DNA of 64,000 nucleotides from an uncultured bacterium (GTDB lineage: Bacteria > Verrucomicrobiota > Verrucomicrobiia > CAIQCK01), in the NCBI GenBank assembly GCA_903870275.1, contig CAIQCK010000045.1, positions 1 to 64,000 of the forward strand, written 5' to 3'. The notes under the pieces were generated by a model. It saw only the letters and a list, made by a program, of their open reading frames with translations. It made no database searches and was not told the DNA's origin. Shown here piece by piece: positions 45,801 through 60,800 of the stretch (positions within the stretch are counted from its first letter, which is position 1; every line of letters begins with the position of its first letter). The position numbers were made by a program, and so were the translations under genes.

Positions 45801-48800
45801 AGACCCCCGACGCTCGAAGTCGGACTGTTCCATGCCGAACCGCTGCCGGTCACCAGCACGGCGTTGTTGCTGGCGGCGCTGCCGTAACCGATGATGCCGC
45901 CTCCCCCGTTGAAGACCTGGCCGCCATTGGTAATGGTCAGTGTGTTGCCGGCGCCGGCGTAACCTACATACAGGGAATTGTCGTTGCTCCAAACCGAGCC
46001 CGCACCGGTCACCAGCACGCTGTTGCCGTTGGCATCCGTGGTATAGCCGATGTTGCCGCCCGTGCTGGACACCTGGCCGCCGTTGGCGATGGTCATGCTG
46101 TTGCCAGAGTCGGAATAACCGACCGTGACCTGGCCGCTGTTGATCCACGCCGAATCGGAACCGGTGACGGTGACCGAGTTGTTGTTTGGGGTCCAGCCGC
46201 CGAAGCCGGCGACGCCGATGTTGGCGCCCGCGCTGAAGACCTGGCCGCCGTTGGCAATGGTCAGGCTGTTGCCGGAGCCGAAAAAGCCGACTTGCAACGC
46301 GCCGCTGTTGTTCCAAACCGAGCCTGGCCCTGTCACCAACACCGCGTTGTTGCTGGGACTTCCGCTATAGCCGATGTATCCGGTGTCGTTGAAAAGCTGG
46401 CCGCCGCTGGTCACAGTCAGGTTATTGCCGGAGCCGGAATAGCCAATATACAGCGCGCCGCTGTTGCTCCAGGTCGAGCCCGCTCCAGTGATCAACACGC
46501 TGTTGTTGCTCGCCGTCGCGCCGTAACCCACATAGCCGTCGCCAGCGCCCAGAACCATGCCGCCGTTGGTAATCGTGAGCTGGCTGAATGCTCCCGTATT
46601 CCCCACCGTCAACAATCCGTTGAGCACTCCGCCCGATACCGTCAATGCTCCTCCGTTGTCGTTGATGAAATTGGTCAGGTTGGCCACGCCGCCCGATATC
46701 GTCCACGTCCCGAAGTTGGTCGCCACGCCCACGTCTTGCTCGCCGCCGCTCTGCACCACGCGGCCGCCGGCCTCGTTCAGAAACACGCCCGCCATGTTCG
46801 TGCCACCGCTGATGGTCAGCAACCCGGTGTTGTCCACAAAGGCCGGATCGAATATCCCTCCACTCTGGTTGAATGTCCCCGCGTTGATCAGTTGCACCGG
46901 CACCGCCGCATTGCCCGCCAGCAGATTGAACGTCCCGCCCGCAGCGTTGGTCATCGCGCCAGCGACACTCAGCGATCCGCCGTTCATCGTAAAATTGCCC
47001 GCATTGACCAACACCTGGTCGGTCAGGCTGCCGCTGTTGATCAACGTTCCGCCCGCCGCCACGTTGAGGACACCGATGCTTGCTGTTCCCGCATTGCTGA
47101 GTGTCCCCAACGACGACACATTGAAAGTTCCGCCGCCGTTCAGCACGCCGCCGCTCATGTTGATGAAGTTGGTCAGGTTGGCCGCGCCGCCGGTGATCGT
47201 CCACGTCCCGAAGTTGGTCGCCACACCCACGTCCTGTTCGCCGCCGCTCTGCACCACGCTGCCGCTGACTTCGTTCACAAAGGCCACCGATATGTTCGTG
47301 CCGCCGCTGAGTTGGACACTGCCGAAGTTGTCGAAAAGATTTGGATCGAAGACGCCGCCTGTTTGCAGGAAGACGCCCAGGTTGGTCATTGTCGTAACCG
47401 TGACCACGCCGCCGGTCACCGCGAAGACGCCCTGATTTTGCATCCCCGGCATGATCAAGTTGCCGTTGTTTATCAACAGTGCGTTGGTGCCCAGATTGAA
47501 CGTGCCCAGCACCTCCACCGTGCCGCCACTGCCAATAAACAATTCGTTGCTTACGCCTTGAACGCCGAAGTAGAGATTGCCGGTGTTGAGCCACAACGAG
47601 CCGGCTCCTGCCACCACCACGACGTTGCTGTTGGCCCCGATGTTGTTGCCGACGTAACCGTTTACATCCACCACCCGCCCGCCATTGGTGATCGTCAACG
47701 TGTTGCCCGAGCCCCAATTTCCCACAAAGAGATTGTTGGTGCTGGTCCACACGGAACCCGCGCCTGTGACCAGGACTGAGTTCGTGCTGCCCGCCGTCAC
47801 CGGGTCCACGTAGCCGTTGCCGTCCACCACCGCCCCGCCGTTGCTAATGATCAACTGATTGCCAGAGCCGCCAAAACCCACGTAAAGATCGGTGGTGTTG
47901 CTCCACAGCGAACCCGCGCCGGTCACCAGCACCGTATTGTTGCTGGCGCCGGCGTTGTTCCCGATGATGCCGCTGCCACTGAAGACCTGGCCACCATTGG
48001 TAACAATCAGGCTGTTTCCGGAGCCTGAGTTGCCCACAATCAAATCGCCGCTGTTGCTCCACACGGAACCGACGCCGGTGACCAGGACGGTATTGTTGCC
48101 AGCCACGCTCGCGTTGCCCACGTAACCTGTGAGGTCAAGCACGTGGCCTCCATTGGCAATCGTCAGATTATTGAAAGAACCCGTTTCGCCCACAGACAAG
48201 GTGCCGTTGTTGTTCCAAAGGGAACCGGCACCGGTCACCAGAACCGAGTTGTAAACGGCGCTGGTGGACCTGCCGATGTAGGCGGAAGTGTCAAACACCT
48301 GGCCGTTGCTGTTAATCGTCAAACTGTTGGCAGAGCCATTCAGCCCGATTTGAACAAAGCTGTTGTTGCTCCAGAGCGAACCGGCACCGGAGACCAGAAT
48401 GCTGTTGTTGTTGGCGGATGTGCTGTAGCCGATGGTGGCGGAACCGTTGAAAACTTGAGCGCCGTTGATCACGGCAAGACTGTTGGAGGATCCGTTGAAA
48501 CCCACGTTCATGCCGGCACTATTGCTCCATACCGTTCCGATCCCATTCACCTGGACGATGTTATTACTGGAAGCGCTGCCGAATCCGACATAGCTGATGG
48601 TATCCAGAACCCTGCCGCCGCCGGTAATGGTCAGGTTGTTGGAGGCGCCGGAGGTGCCGACGTAAAGAGTGCCGGTATCATTCCAAAGCGAGCCAACGCC
48701 GCTCACGGCGACCGAGTTGTTGCTGGATGCGTTGTTGTAGCCCCCGATCCAGGCGCTTCCACTATCCACTTCGCCGCCATTCACAATGCTTAGGCTGTTG

Positions 48801-51800
48801 CCCGCGCCATTGTTGCCGATATACAGAGTGCCGCTGTTGGCCCAGAGGGAACCCGCGCCGGTCACCAGCACGGAGTTGTTGTTGGCGCCGGCCGCGCTGC
48901 CGACATTGCCGGTCGCACTGAAAACCTGCGCGCCGCCGGCTATCGTTAACGAGTTGAACGATCCGCTGTTGCCCACAAACAACACGCCGCTGTTGCTCCA
49001 AACCGAGCCGGCACCCGTCACGAGCACGGAGTTGTTGCTCGCCATGACGCCGTAGCCAAGATAGCCGTTAAAATCCACGGCTTGGGCGCCATTGCTAATG
49101 AGCAACTGGTTGCCGGAACCAACTCCTCCCACCTGGAGGTTGCCATTGGAACTGACCCATGCCGTCCCCGGCCCCACCACGTTCACCACGCTCGTCACGC
49201 CCGTCGCGCTGCCCAACACCGTGGCGCCTGCCGTGCCCGCCCAACTGACGGAGTTCGTGCCGCCAAGCATGTTCCACGTCGCCGTCTGCCCCGGTGTGGC
49301 ACCAATGAGGACATCGCTGCCACCCGGCGCGACGATCCCCGAACCGTTCAGCGTGGTCAGCGTGCCGGAGTTAAAGTTGAACACCGAGTTGGTTGCGCCG
49401 GCGGTGTTGTTGGTGGCGTAAAAGTAGTTGGCGGTGATTTGACCGCCGTTGAAAGTGAGCGTTCCGTTCCGCACGTCAAGCACTCCGTTCGACACCGTGT
49501 TCGTGGCGTAAAGGTTGCCACTCGAAACCGTCACGACATTGCCCGTGGAGGTTGACGAAAAGCCCAGGGTGACGTTGGAGGCAATCACGGTCCCGCTGTT
49601 GCTGATAATCAAACGGTTGCTGCCGCCGTCCAAGCCTACATCGAGGTCCGACGTGTTCAGCCAGAGCGACCCCGAACCAGTCACCAACGCCGTATTGTTA
49701 CTGGAAGTGATGTCGTGACCCAGGTAGCCGATCCAGTCAACCACTCTCCCGCCGTTGGCAACAGTCAGGCTGCCGCCGGAGCCGCCGTAACCGACAAACA
49801 TAGAGCCTGTGTTGGTCCACAACGAGCCGGCACCCGTCACGAGAACCGAATTGTTGCTGGAACCGCTGTATAAGCCGATGTCGCCGCGCCAACTGATGAC
49901 CTCGCCGCCAGCGGCGATAGTGAGTTGGTTGCTGGAGCCATAAACACCGATCTGTGCCGCTTTGTTGTTGTTGTTCCAAAGCGAACCGGGGCCGGTCACC
50001 AAGACGGAGTTATTGCTCGATCCGCTACCGTAGCCGATGTAGCCGTCCTGATTGACCACCTGGCCGCCGTTGGAAATTGTCAGGCCGTTGCCGGAGCCGG
50101 AGTTGCCCACATACAAAAAGCTGCTGTTGCTCCAGACCGATCCAATGCCGGACACCAGCACGGTATTATTGGAGCTGGCGGTTGCGTTGCCCACGTAACC
50201 CGTGGGGTTCAACACCTGGCCGCCGTTGGCAATCGTCAGAGTGTTGAAAGAACCCGTGTCGCCCACATACAGCGCAACGCTGTTGCTCCAGAGCGAGCCT
50301 GATCCCGTGACCAACACCGAGTTGTAAAAGGCACTGGTGGATTTACCGATGGAAGCCACAGTGCCAAACACCTGCCCGCTGTTGGAGATGGTCAGGCTGT
50401 TGTCCGCGCCGTTAAGACCGATTTCAATCGGACTGCCGTTGCTCCAGATGGAGCCACTCCCCGTGACCCCAATGCTGTTGTTGCTGGCGCCGCTGTTGTA
50501 GCCGACGTGAGCGAAGCCGTTGAGCAGTTGCGCGCCGCCGGAGACGGTCAGACTGTTGGAGGAACCGTTGAAGCCAAAGTTCATGCCGCCGCTGTTGCTC
50601 CAGAGCGATCCGACGCCGTTGATGGCGATGCTGTTGTTGCTGGAAGCATTGTTGAAACCGATGTAACTGATGTAGTCATACACCTGCCCACCGCTGGCAA
50701 CGGTCAGGCTGTTGGATCCGACCGTGGCGCCGACGTAGAGACTGGCGCTGTTGGTCCAAATCGAGCCAGCGCCGGTGACAAGAACCGAGTTGTTGCTGGC
50801 GGTCCCGCTGTAGCCGCCGATGTAGCCGTTCACCGCGGCGACCCGGCCGCTGTTGGAAATGACCAGGCTGTTGCCCGCACCATTGTTACCGACGTAAAGA
50901 TCACCGCTATTGGTCCAAAGCGAGCCAGCCCCTGTCACCAAAACCGAGTTATTGCTGGCCGTGGCGTTATAACCGATGTAACCGTAGCTGCTGATCACCG
51001 TGCCGCCGTTGGTAATCGTCAGGCTGTTGCCCGAACCGGACAAGCCGACATTGAGGTCCCGGTAGTTCAGCCACAATGACCCAACCCCTGTGACCGCCAC
51101 CGAATTGTTGCTGGCCTCCTGATAGTAGCCGATGTAGCCGTAGCGATTTGTAACCCGACCACCATCAGCAATGGTCAAGCTGTTCATGGACCCATACAAA
51201 CCAACCTGTAGATTGAGTGCAGAACTCAAGAACGAGTTCGTGCCGGTCACGACAACCACATTATGGTTTGCGCCGGTCATGTCACCGATATAGGTGTAGG
51301 CTGCATCCATCACCAAGCCGCCATTGCTGATCGTCAACTGGTTGAACGATCCTGTGTAACCAACATGGAAGTCGCCCCCGTTACTCCAAAGCGAACCGAT
51401 CCCGGTGACCAGCGCAGAGTTGTTTCCTGCATTGCGACCGACAACGCCGCCCCATGCATCCAGAACCTGGCCTCCATTGGTTATGATCAAGCTGTTGCCG
51501 TAACCATTAAGGCCAACATAGGCCGTGGCGGCTGAAATCACTTGCGCGCCGTTGGCGACGACCAATCTATTGCTCGGGCTGCCACTACCGACGTGCAGAT
51601 TGTTGTTGATGCTCCAGAGAGACCCCGTGTCCGACACCAGCACTGAGTTAAAACCGCTGCCGTTGCGACCCACGACGCCGTCCGCGCTGGTCACTTGTCC
51701 GCCGTTCATAATGACAAGCGTGTTGTTGGTGCTGTTATTGCCCACATACAAGCCGCCGCTGTTGTTCCAGACGGAGCCTGTGCCGGTCACAATGGCCGCG

Positions 51801-54800
51801 TTGTTTCCCCCACTGGGATCGAAACCGATGTAGCCGGTGCCGTTCGCCAGCCTGCCGCCGTTCGTAATTGTCAACTGATTGAACATTCCAGTGACACCGA
51901 CATAGAAGTTGCCGCTGTTGCTCCACAGTGACCCCGCGTTGCCGATCCAGACGGTGTTGTTGCTGGAGGTGGCTGAGTTGCCAAGAATGCCATCACCCGC
52001 ACTGAGGATCATGCCGCCGTTGGTAACTGCAAGCTGATTGAACGAACCCGTGCCGCCAACCGTCACGGAACCGTCGAGAATGCCGCTGCCGCCAACTGTC
52101 AGTCTTCCACCGCCGTCGTTTACGAAGTTCGTCAGGTTGGCCACACCGCCCGATACCGTCCACGTCCCGAAGTTGGTCGCCACGCCCACGTCCTGCTCGC
52201 CGCCGCTCTGCACCACGCTGCCGCTGACTTCGTTCACAAAAGTCACCGATATGTTCGTGCCACCGGTGAGTTGGAAGCTGCCCGCATTGTCAAAGAGGGT
52301 CGGATCGAAGATGCCGCCCGTTTGCAGGAATGTCCCCAGATTGGTCATCGTCGTGACAGTGACTACGCCGCCGGTCACCGTAAACACGCCCTGGTTTTGC
52401 ATCCCCGAAACAATCAGACTGCCGTTGTTGACCAGCAGCGCATTAGTGCCCAGACTGAACGTGCCCAGCACATCCACCGTGCCACCGCTGCCAATCACCA
52501 ACTCGTTGCTCGTGCCTTGCATGCCGACATACAGGTTGCCAGTGTTCATCCACAACGAACCGGTTCCGGTCACCACCACGATGTTGCTGTTGGCCCCCGC
52601 GTTGTTGCCGATGTAACCGTTTACATCCACCACCCGCCCGCCGTTGGTGATCGTCAATGTGTTGCCCAAACCCTGATTGCCCACGTAGAGGTTGCCGGCG
52701 TTGCTCCAGACCGAGCCAACACCAGAGACAAGCACACTGTTGTTGTTGGCGCCGGCGTTGTTGCCAATGTAGCCATTGGCGTTGAACATCTGGCCGCTAT
52801 TGGCAATCACCAGACTATTGCCCGATCCGGAATAGCCGACGCGTTGATCCAGACTGTTGCTCCAGAGCGAACCATTCCCCGTGACCAGCGCCCAGTTGTT
52901 GCTCGCGCTCAAATTGTAGCCGACGGATCCATAAGTATTGAATACCTGGCCGCCATTCGTGATGGTCAGGTTGTTGCCGGAGCCGGAGTAGCCCACCGAT
53001 AGCGTGCCGCTGTTATTCCACGCCGAGCCTGCCCCGGAAACGAGGACGGAATTATTGCTGCCGCTGGCGTTGTAGCCCACGTAACCGCTGACGTTAAACA
53101 CCCGGCCGGTATTCGCGATGGTGGCATTGTTGAACGACCCGGAGAAACCCACGAACAGATTGGCGCTGTTGCTCCACATCGAGCCGGCACCCGTCACCAA
53201 CGCCCAGTTGCTATTGGCGGTGCCGAAGTAGCCGATGGAGCCGTGAGGACTGATCACCTGACCGCCATTGGTAATCGTCAGGCTGTTTCCAGAACCGCCG
53301 TAACCGACCGAAAGAACATCCACATTGCTCCAGAGCGACCCGCTGCCAGTCACCAGCACCGAGTTGTTGTTTCCGCCGCTGTTGAAGCCGACGTAGCCAT
53401 TCGAACCGACAACCTGGCCGCTGTTGCCGATGGTCAGACTGTTGCCCACCCCAGAATAGCCGGCATAGAGACCGCCGTAATTGGTCCACAGCGATCCGGA
53501 ACCGCCAACGACCGCGGCATTGTTGCTGGACGAAGCGCTCCAACCGATGTAAGCCGCGCTGTTCGCAACACGGCCGCCGTTGGTGATGGTCAGATTATTG
53601 AAAGAACCCGTTTCACCCACAGACAGGGTGCCGTTGTTGTTCCAAAGAGAGCCAGCGCCGGTGACCAGCACGGAATTATGGAAGGCGCTGGTGGTTTTGC
53701 CAATGGAAGCGCTGGTGCCAAACACCTGACCGCTGTTGGCAATGGTCAGGCTGTTGGCCGAGCCGTTGAGGCCGATCTCAATGGAGGTGCCGTTGCTCCA
53801 GACGGAACCGCTCCCCGTGACCAGAATGCTGTTGTTGCTCGCGCTGCTGCTGTAGCCGACATGGGCAAACCCGTTGAGCAGTTGTGCTCCGCCGGAAACC
53901 GTCAGGGTGTTGGAGGCGCCGTTGAAGCCGAAGTTCATGCCGCCGCTGTTGCTCCAGAGCGATCCGACGCCGCTAATGACGATGCTGTTGTTGCTGGAGG
54001 CGCTGTTGAACCCGATGAAGCTGATGGTATCATACACCTGCCCGCCGCCGGTCACCGTCAGACTGTTGGAGCCGACCGTGGCGCCGACGTAAAGGCTTCC
54101 GCTGTTAGTCCAAATCGAGCCGGGACCGGTGACAAGAACCGAGTTGTTGCTCGCGGTGCCGCTGTAGCCGCCGATGTAACCGTCCTGATCCAAAACCTTG
54201 CCGCCGCTGGTGATGACCAGGCTGTTGCCTGCGCCATTATTTCCGACGTACAGATTACTGCTATTGATCCAGAGCGAACCCGTACCCGTGACCGTGACCG
54301 TATTATTGCTCGCGGTAGAGTTATAGCCCACGTAGCCGTAGGCATCCTGCACCCGGCCGCTGTTGGCTATCGTCGCACTGTTGCCAGAACCCAAAAGGCC
54401 CACCGTGAAGTTGGTGACGTTGTTCCAGACCGAACCGGCGCCGGTCACGAGCACGGAATTGTTGCTGGAACTGTAGCCAACGACGCCGCCACCACTGAAC
54501 AGCTGGCCACCGTTGGCGATCGTGACATTGTTGCTGGTGCCAGACGACCCCACCACGACATCGCCGCCGTTGCTCCATACCGAACCAATGTCGGTCAGGA
54601 ACACCGAGTTATTGGTGGCACTGTTGTAGTTGCCGATGGTGGTCCAATAAGTTTCAACAACCTGTCCGCCATTGGTGATAATCAAACGGTTGCCCGAACC
54701 ATAATCACCGACAGCTAGGAAAATGTTGCTCCATAGAGAACCGGCGCCGGTCACGATCACCGCATTGTTGCTGGCTGTGGAGATTTCGCCAATAGCGCTG

Positions 54801-57800
54801 AAGGAACCCAATACTTTCCCTCCATTGGCGATTGTCAGACTGTTGCTCGAACCACTGGAGCCGACATGCAGGACGCTGCTGCTGCTCCATGTCGAACCAG
54901 CCCCGGTGACCAAAACCGAATTGTTGCTGGCGCTGGTTGCTGCGCCAACGTAGGCATTAACTCCCGTGACTCGGCCGCCATTGGCGATGATCAGTGTATT
55001 GCCCGCGCTGTTGCTGCCAATCGCCAACATGCCCGAGTTCCATAACGAACCGCTTCCAGTCACCAAGGCTGTGTTGTACAAGCTGGAATTACTGACTCCC
55101 AACCCACCCATCACGTTGTAAACCGAGGCGCCATTCGAAATGTTCAACTGATTGCCGGAACTGATGCGGCCGACTTGAATGTTTGCATTCGGATTGGTCC
55201 ATACGGTTCCCGGTCCCACCACGTTCACCGCGCTGGTGACGCCGACCGCACCGCCCAAGATGATATTGCCAGACCCACTGACCGAGTTGGTGCCGCCGAG
55301 GATGTTCCATGTCGCCGTCTGGCCCGGCGTGGAGCCAATGAAGAAATTACTGCCAAACGGAAAGACAAGTTGCGAACCGCTGCGCGTGACCAGCATGCCG
55401 GCATTGAAATTGAAAATCGAGTTGGTTGCGCTCGTGGTATTGTTAGTGATGAACAGGTTGTCAACAACGATGCTGCCGCCGTTGAAGTTGAGCGTGCCAT
55501 TGCGCACATCGAGAGCGCCTCGGCCTGCGGCGTTGGTGGCGTAGAGGCTGCCGCTGACGACTGCAATGAAATTGCCAGTGGACGGTCCATAGCCGATCAC
55601 TATATTCGTGGCTGTCACCACGCCGCCATTGGCGCTGGTGAGCGAGTTACCTGAGCCGTTCCAGCCGACGTAGAGGCTGTCGCTGTTGCTCCACATCGAG
55701 CCGGAGCCGGTGACGAGCACCGAGTTGCCGTTCGCCGTGGTGTTGTTGCCGAGATCGCCGACGGCGTCCGACACCACGCCGCCGTTGGCGATGGTCAGCA
55801 CGTTATGTGGGCCGGCCCAGCCGACATAGAGATAGCCCACGGTACTCCACATCGACCCGGTGCCGCTAACCGTCGCCACGTTGTAATTCCCGCTGGTTTG
55901 TTGGCCCAACCAGCTGTTGGCACCGCACAAGATCGCTCCGCCGTTGGTGATCAACAGCACATTCCCGAAGCTAAAACCGCCGATAAGGAAATCGCCGCTG
56001 GTGGTTCTCAGCGTCGAGTTGGTGCCGGCAATGGTTAAAAAGCTGTCGTACCCCGAGTTTTCCGTGCCCACGTAGAAGGCCGAAGCTGATATCAACCCGC
56101 CATTACGAATGGTCGCGCCGTTGCCAATGCCGTCACGGCCAACATAGATGGGACCGTTCGTGCAGACCCAAGCCGAACCCGGCCCGTCCACGAGCACGGT
56201 GTTGTTGTTGTTATTGATGTCGCCTGCGGCCAAGTAATTGGCGACAGAACCCGCTGCGCTGCTCACCACGGCGCCGCCGTTGATTATGAGTTGGTTTCCG
56301 TGACCCTGGTTGCCGACATACAGATTACCGTTGTTGTTCCACTGGGAATTGGTGCCACTGACCAGCGCCGTGTTGTTGCCGGAACCGTAAGTATAACCGA
56401 CATAGCCGGTTGTGTTATTGACCACGCCGCCATTAGTGATGATCAGAATATTGCCCGAACCGCTGGAGCCTAGCGCTAGGAAGGAACTGTTACTCCAAAG
56501 CGAGCCGGCGCCGGTCACCAGCATGACGTTGTTGCTGCTGGACGCGGTGCTGCCGAGCGTGGTGCCGCCGCTGGCGACTCGCGCCACTGCGCCGTTGGTG
56601 ACCACCACGGTGTTGAACGAGCCCGTATTACCTATGGTCACGCCGCTGCCAAAGAACTGGCTGCCGCCGATCAGGTTCAGCGTCGCGCCGGTGCCCGTGT
56701 TGCCCACAACGAAGGCAGCGCCGTTGGAAACAACCGTGCCGCCGCTGTTGAGCGTGCCGCCGTTGAAATTGACCACGCTGTTGGCCCCGTTGGTGACGAA
56801 AAGCCGGTTCACTGTCACCGTGCCGCTGTTGAGGGCCAGCGTGCCGTAGTTCACGTTTAACGCACCGTTGGCGCTCGTGTTGGTGGCGTAGAGCCAGCCG
56901 CCGGAGACGGCAAGCAGGTTTCCCACGGAGGACGACTGCTCACCCACAACGATATTGGTGCCGATGACCGTGCCTCCATTTGCCACCACCAAAACATTCG
57001 ATGGCCCCACGCGACCCACAGTCAACCCGGAATCGGTTTGCAGCAGGGAGCCGTTGCCGGTGACCAGCACGCTGTTGTTGCTTGCGGTTGCGCCATTCGC
57101 CATCTGAAACAGGGGGCTGAAAACCTGCCCGCCATTGGTCACCACCAGGCTGTTGCCGGAGCCGGAGTTGCCCAGCACCAACCGGAGACTGTTGGTCCAG
57201 ATCGCGCCCGGCCCGGACACCATCACATAGTTGTTGCTGCTGGACGCAGCGTTGGCCACGATGCTGGTCGGGGCGAATACAAGCCCGCCGTCGGTGATCG
57301 CCATGCCATTGGCCGAACCGTTGTTTCCAAGGAGCAATTGGACGCTGTTCGACCACAGGGATCCCGCCCCCATGACCTGCACGAAATTGTTGCTGCCGGC
57401 GAAGGTGCCAACGTAGCCATTGGCACCAAGCACCTGCCCTCCGTTGGCAATCGTCAGGCTGTTGCTGGAACCATAGCTGCCAACATATAAAGTGCCGCCG
57501 TTGCTCCAAACCGAACCACTATCACTGACCACAACCGAGTTGTTCCACGCGCTGGTGGTGTTACCCACAATGCCGGTGGCGGTAAACAGTTGCGCTCCAT
57601 TAACAACGCTCAGGTTGTTGCCGGACCCGTTGTAGCCCACATCCAGTTCTTTTGTGATCGTCCAAACGCTTCCTGTCCCGGTAATCAAAGCCACATTGTT
57701 GCTGCTGGTCACAAGATTCCCGACATAGCCCATCGGGCTGAACGCTTGCGCTCCGTTTGATATGATCAACGTATTCATGGAACCACTGTGGCCCACAACC

Positions 57801-60800
57801 AAATGCGCACCGTTGGTCCATACCGAACCGTTTCCAGTCAGTAACGCGAGATTATTGCTACTGGTGATGTCATTGCCGATGAAACTGTCCCAACTGATCA
57901 CGGTCGCGCCGTTTGCGATTTGCAGCCGGTTCCCGAAACCACTGTCGCCCACAGCCAGTAGCGCGTTGTTGGACCAAAGGGAGCCGGCCCCGGTGACGAA
58001 GGCAAAATTGTTCGAGCTGGTGGACGCGTTGGCAAACAGGCCGGTGCCGGTGAGCAGATGCGCGCCGCTGGCGATGGTCAAACTGTTGCTGCTGCCACTC
58101 CAGCCAAGATCCAATTCCGAGGTCAGAGCCAGGACCGTGCCTGTTCCGGTCAGCCACACGGAGTTGTTGCTGCTGGAAGCAAGGTTGCCAACGTAGCCGA
58201 GGCCGGCGACCGCCTGACCTCCATTGGCAAGAATCAGCGCGTTGCCTGCGCCACCGTGGCCAACCACGATAAAAGTGTTATTAGTCCAAAGCGAGGACGC
58301 GCCGGTCACCAGGACGGAGTTGTTATTGGCTCCGGCATTGAGGCCGATGAAACCATTCGAGGACAGCACCTGGGCGCCACTCGAAACGGTCATCTGGTTC
58401 CCGGAACTTGCGATGCCCAATTTCACTTCCGAACTGGAATTGGACCACACCGTCCCCGGGCCGCTCACGTTCACGGTGCCGGTCGCGCCTGCCGCTCCGC
58501 CAAGGAGCACGTCCCCGATGTAGCCGGCCCAGCCGACGGTATTGGTGCCGCCGAGCATGTTCCATGTCGCCGTCTGCCCAGCCGTCGCGCCGATGAAAAA
58601 GTTGCTGCCCGACGGCATGACGAACTGCGAGCCGTTCAGCGTGGTCAACGTGCCGGAGTTGAAGTTGAACACCGAGTTGGCGGCAATGCCGCTGTTGTTG
58701 GTCACGAAGAAAAAGTTGGCCACGATGTTGCCGCCATTGAAGTTGAGCGTGCCGTTGCGCACATCGAGAGCACCCATGCCAGCGCCGTTGGTTGCATAAA
58801 GATTGCCGCCGGAGACGGTGACGACGTTGCCGGTGGAGGTGGGGGTGGCGCCGACGACGATGTTGATGGCCGAGACGGTACCGCCGTTACTGATCGTCAG
58901 ATAATTACCCGGACCGACCTCGCCGACCTCCAGATTGGCACTGTTGAGCCAGAGCGAACCGGTGCCCGTGACCACCACCCCGTTGTTGCTCGATCCGCTG
59001 CTGAACGCGCCGATATGACCATTGACATCGAAAACCTGCCCACTGTTGGCGATGGTCACGCTGTTGCCCCAGTTGTTGTCGTCACTGACATACAAATCCG
59101 CCCGGTTGCTCCAGACCGAGCCGGGGCCACTGACCAATACCGCGTTGCGGTTCGCGCCCGCCATGTCGCCCACGTAACTGTTGTCGTTGACCACCCAGCC
59201 GCCATTGGTAATGGTCAGTTGGTTGCCGGAACCATACACACCCACCCACAAGTCGCTGTTGTTGCTCCAGACCGAACCGGCGCCGCTGACCACCGCCACG
59301 TTGTTGCTCGCTCCATCTAATAAGCCCAGGTTGCCGGTATCGCTACGCACTTGGGCGCCATTGTTGACCGTCAGTTGGTTGCCCGAGCCGGAGACCCCTA
59401 CGACCAGATCGCTGCCATTGCTCCAGAGCGAACCGGGACCGTTGACAAACACAATGTTATTGCTGGCCGAAACGTCCCAGCCGATGTTGCCGTGGGCGTC
59501 GAGCACTTGGCCGTTATTGATGATCATCTGGTTACCCGAACTCTGATTGCCGATATACAGATCGCCGCTGTTCTGCCAATGGGAATTGCCGCTGATCACC
59601 TGACCGCCGTTGGTGATGATGAGGCTGTTGCCGGAGCCGGAATTGTCGACGCAGAGTGTGAAGTTGTTGCTCCAGAGCGAGCCGGCACCGGTGACAGTGA
59701 CAGTGTTGCCGCCGCCTGTAAAGCCGATGAAGCCATTGTCGTTGAAGACTTGGCCGCCGTTGGCAATGGTCAGGGTGTTGTTGGAGCCAGCATAGCCGGC
59801 ATACAATGTGCCGCTGTTGTTCCAGAGCGAGCCGGAGCCAGTGACAGTGACAGTGTTGCTGCTGCTGTTGTAGCCGATGTAACCGGACGCATCGAACACC
59901 TGCCCGCCGTTGGCGATGGTCAGAAAATTATTTGGTCCGACCTCGCCGACCTCCAGATTGGCGCTGTTGCGCCAGAGTGAACCGGCGCCCGTCACCACCA
60001 CCCCGTTGTTGCTCGAACCGCTGCTGAACGCCCCAATATGACCACTGGCATCGAAAACCTGCCCACCGTTGGCGATGGTCACACTGTTGCCCCAGTTGTT
60101 GTCATCGCTCACATACAAATCCGCCCGGTTGCTCCAGACCGAGCCGGGGCCACTGACCCATACCGCGTTGCGGTTCGCGCCCGCCATGGCGCCCACGTAA
60201 CCGTTGCCGTTGACCACTCTGCCGCCATTGGTGATGGTCAGTTGGTTGCCGGAACCGTACAAACCCATCCAGAAGTCGCTGTTGTTGCTCCAGACCGTCC
60301 CCGCGCCGCTGACCAGCGCCACGTTGTTGCTCGCTCCATCGAAAAAGCCCACGTTGCCGCTATCGCTAAGCACTTGGGCGCCATTGTTGATCGTCAATTG
60401 GTTGCCCGAGCCGGAGACCCCTACGATCAGATCGCTGCCATTGCTCCAGAGCGAGCCGGCACCGGTGACCGTGACAGTGTTGCTGCCGCCTGTAAAGCCG
60501 ATGAAACCGTTGGCGCTGAAGACCTGGCCGCCGTTGGCAATGGTCAGGGTGTTGTTGGAGCCAGCATAGCCGGCATACAAAATGCCGCTGTTGTTCCAGA
60601 GCGAGCCGGCGCCAGTCACGAGCACGGAGTTGTTGCTGGAAGCAGATGAATTGCCGAGAATGGCGTTGCCAGCGCTCAGAACCCTGCCACCGTTGGTGAT
60701 CGTAAGCTGGCTGAATACTCCCGTATCCCCCACCGTCACCAACCCGTTAAGCACCCCGCCCGACACAGTCAACGCTCCTCCGTTGTCGTTGACGAAGTTG

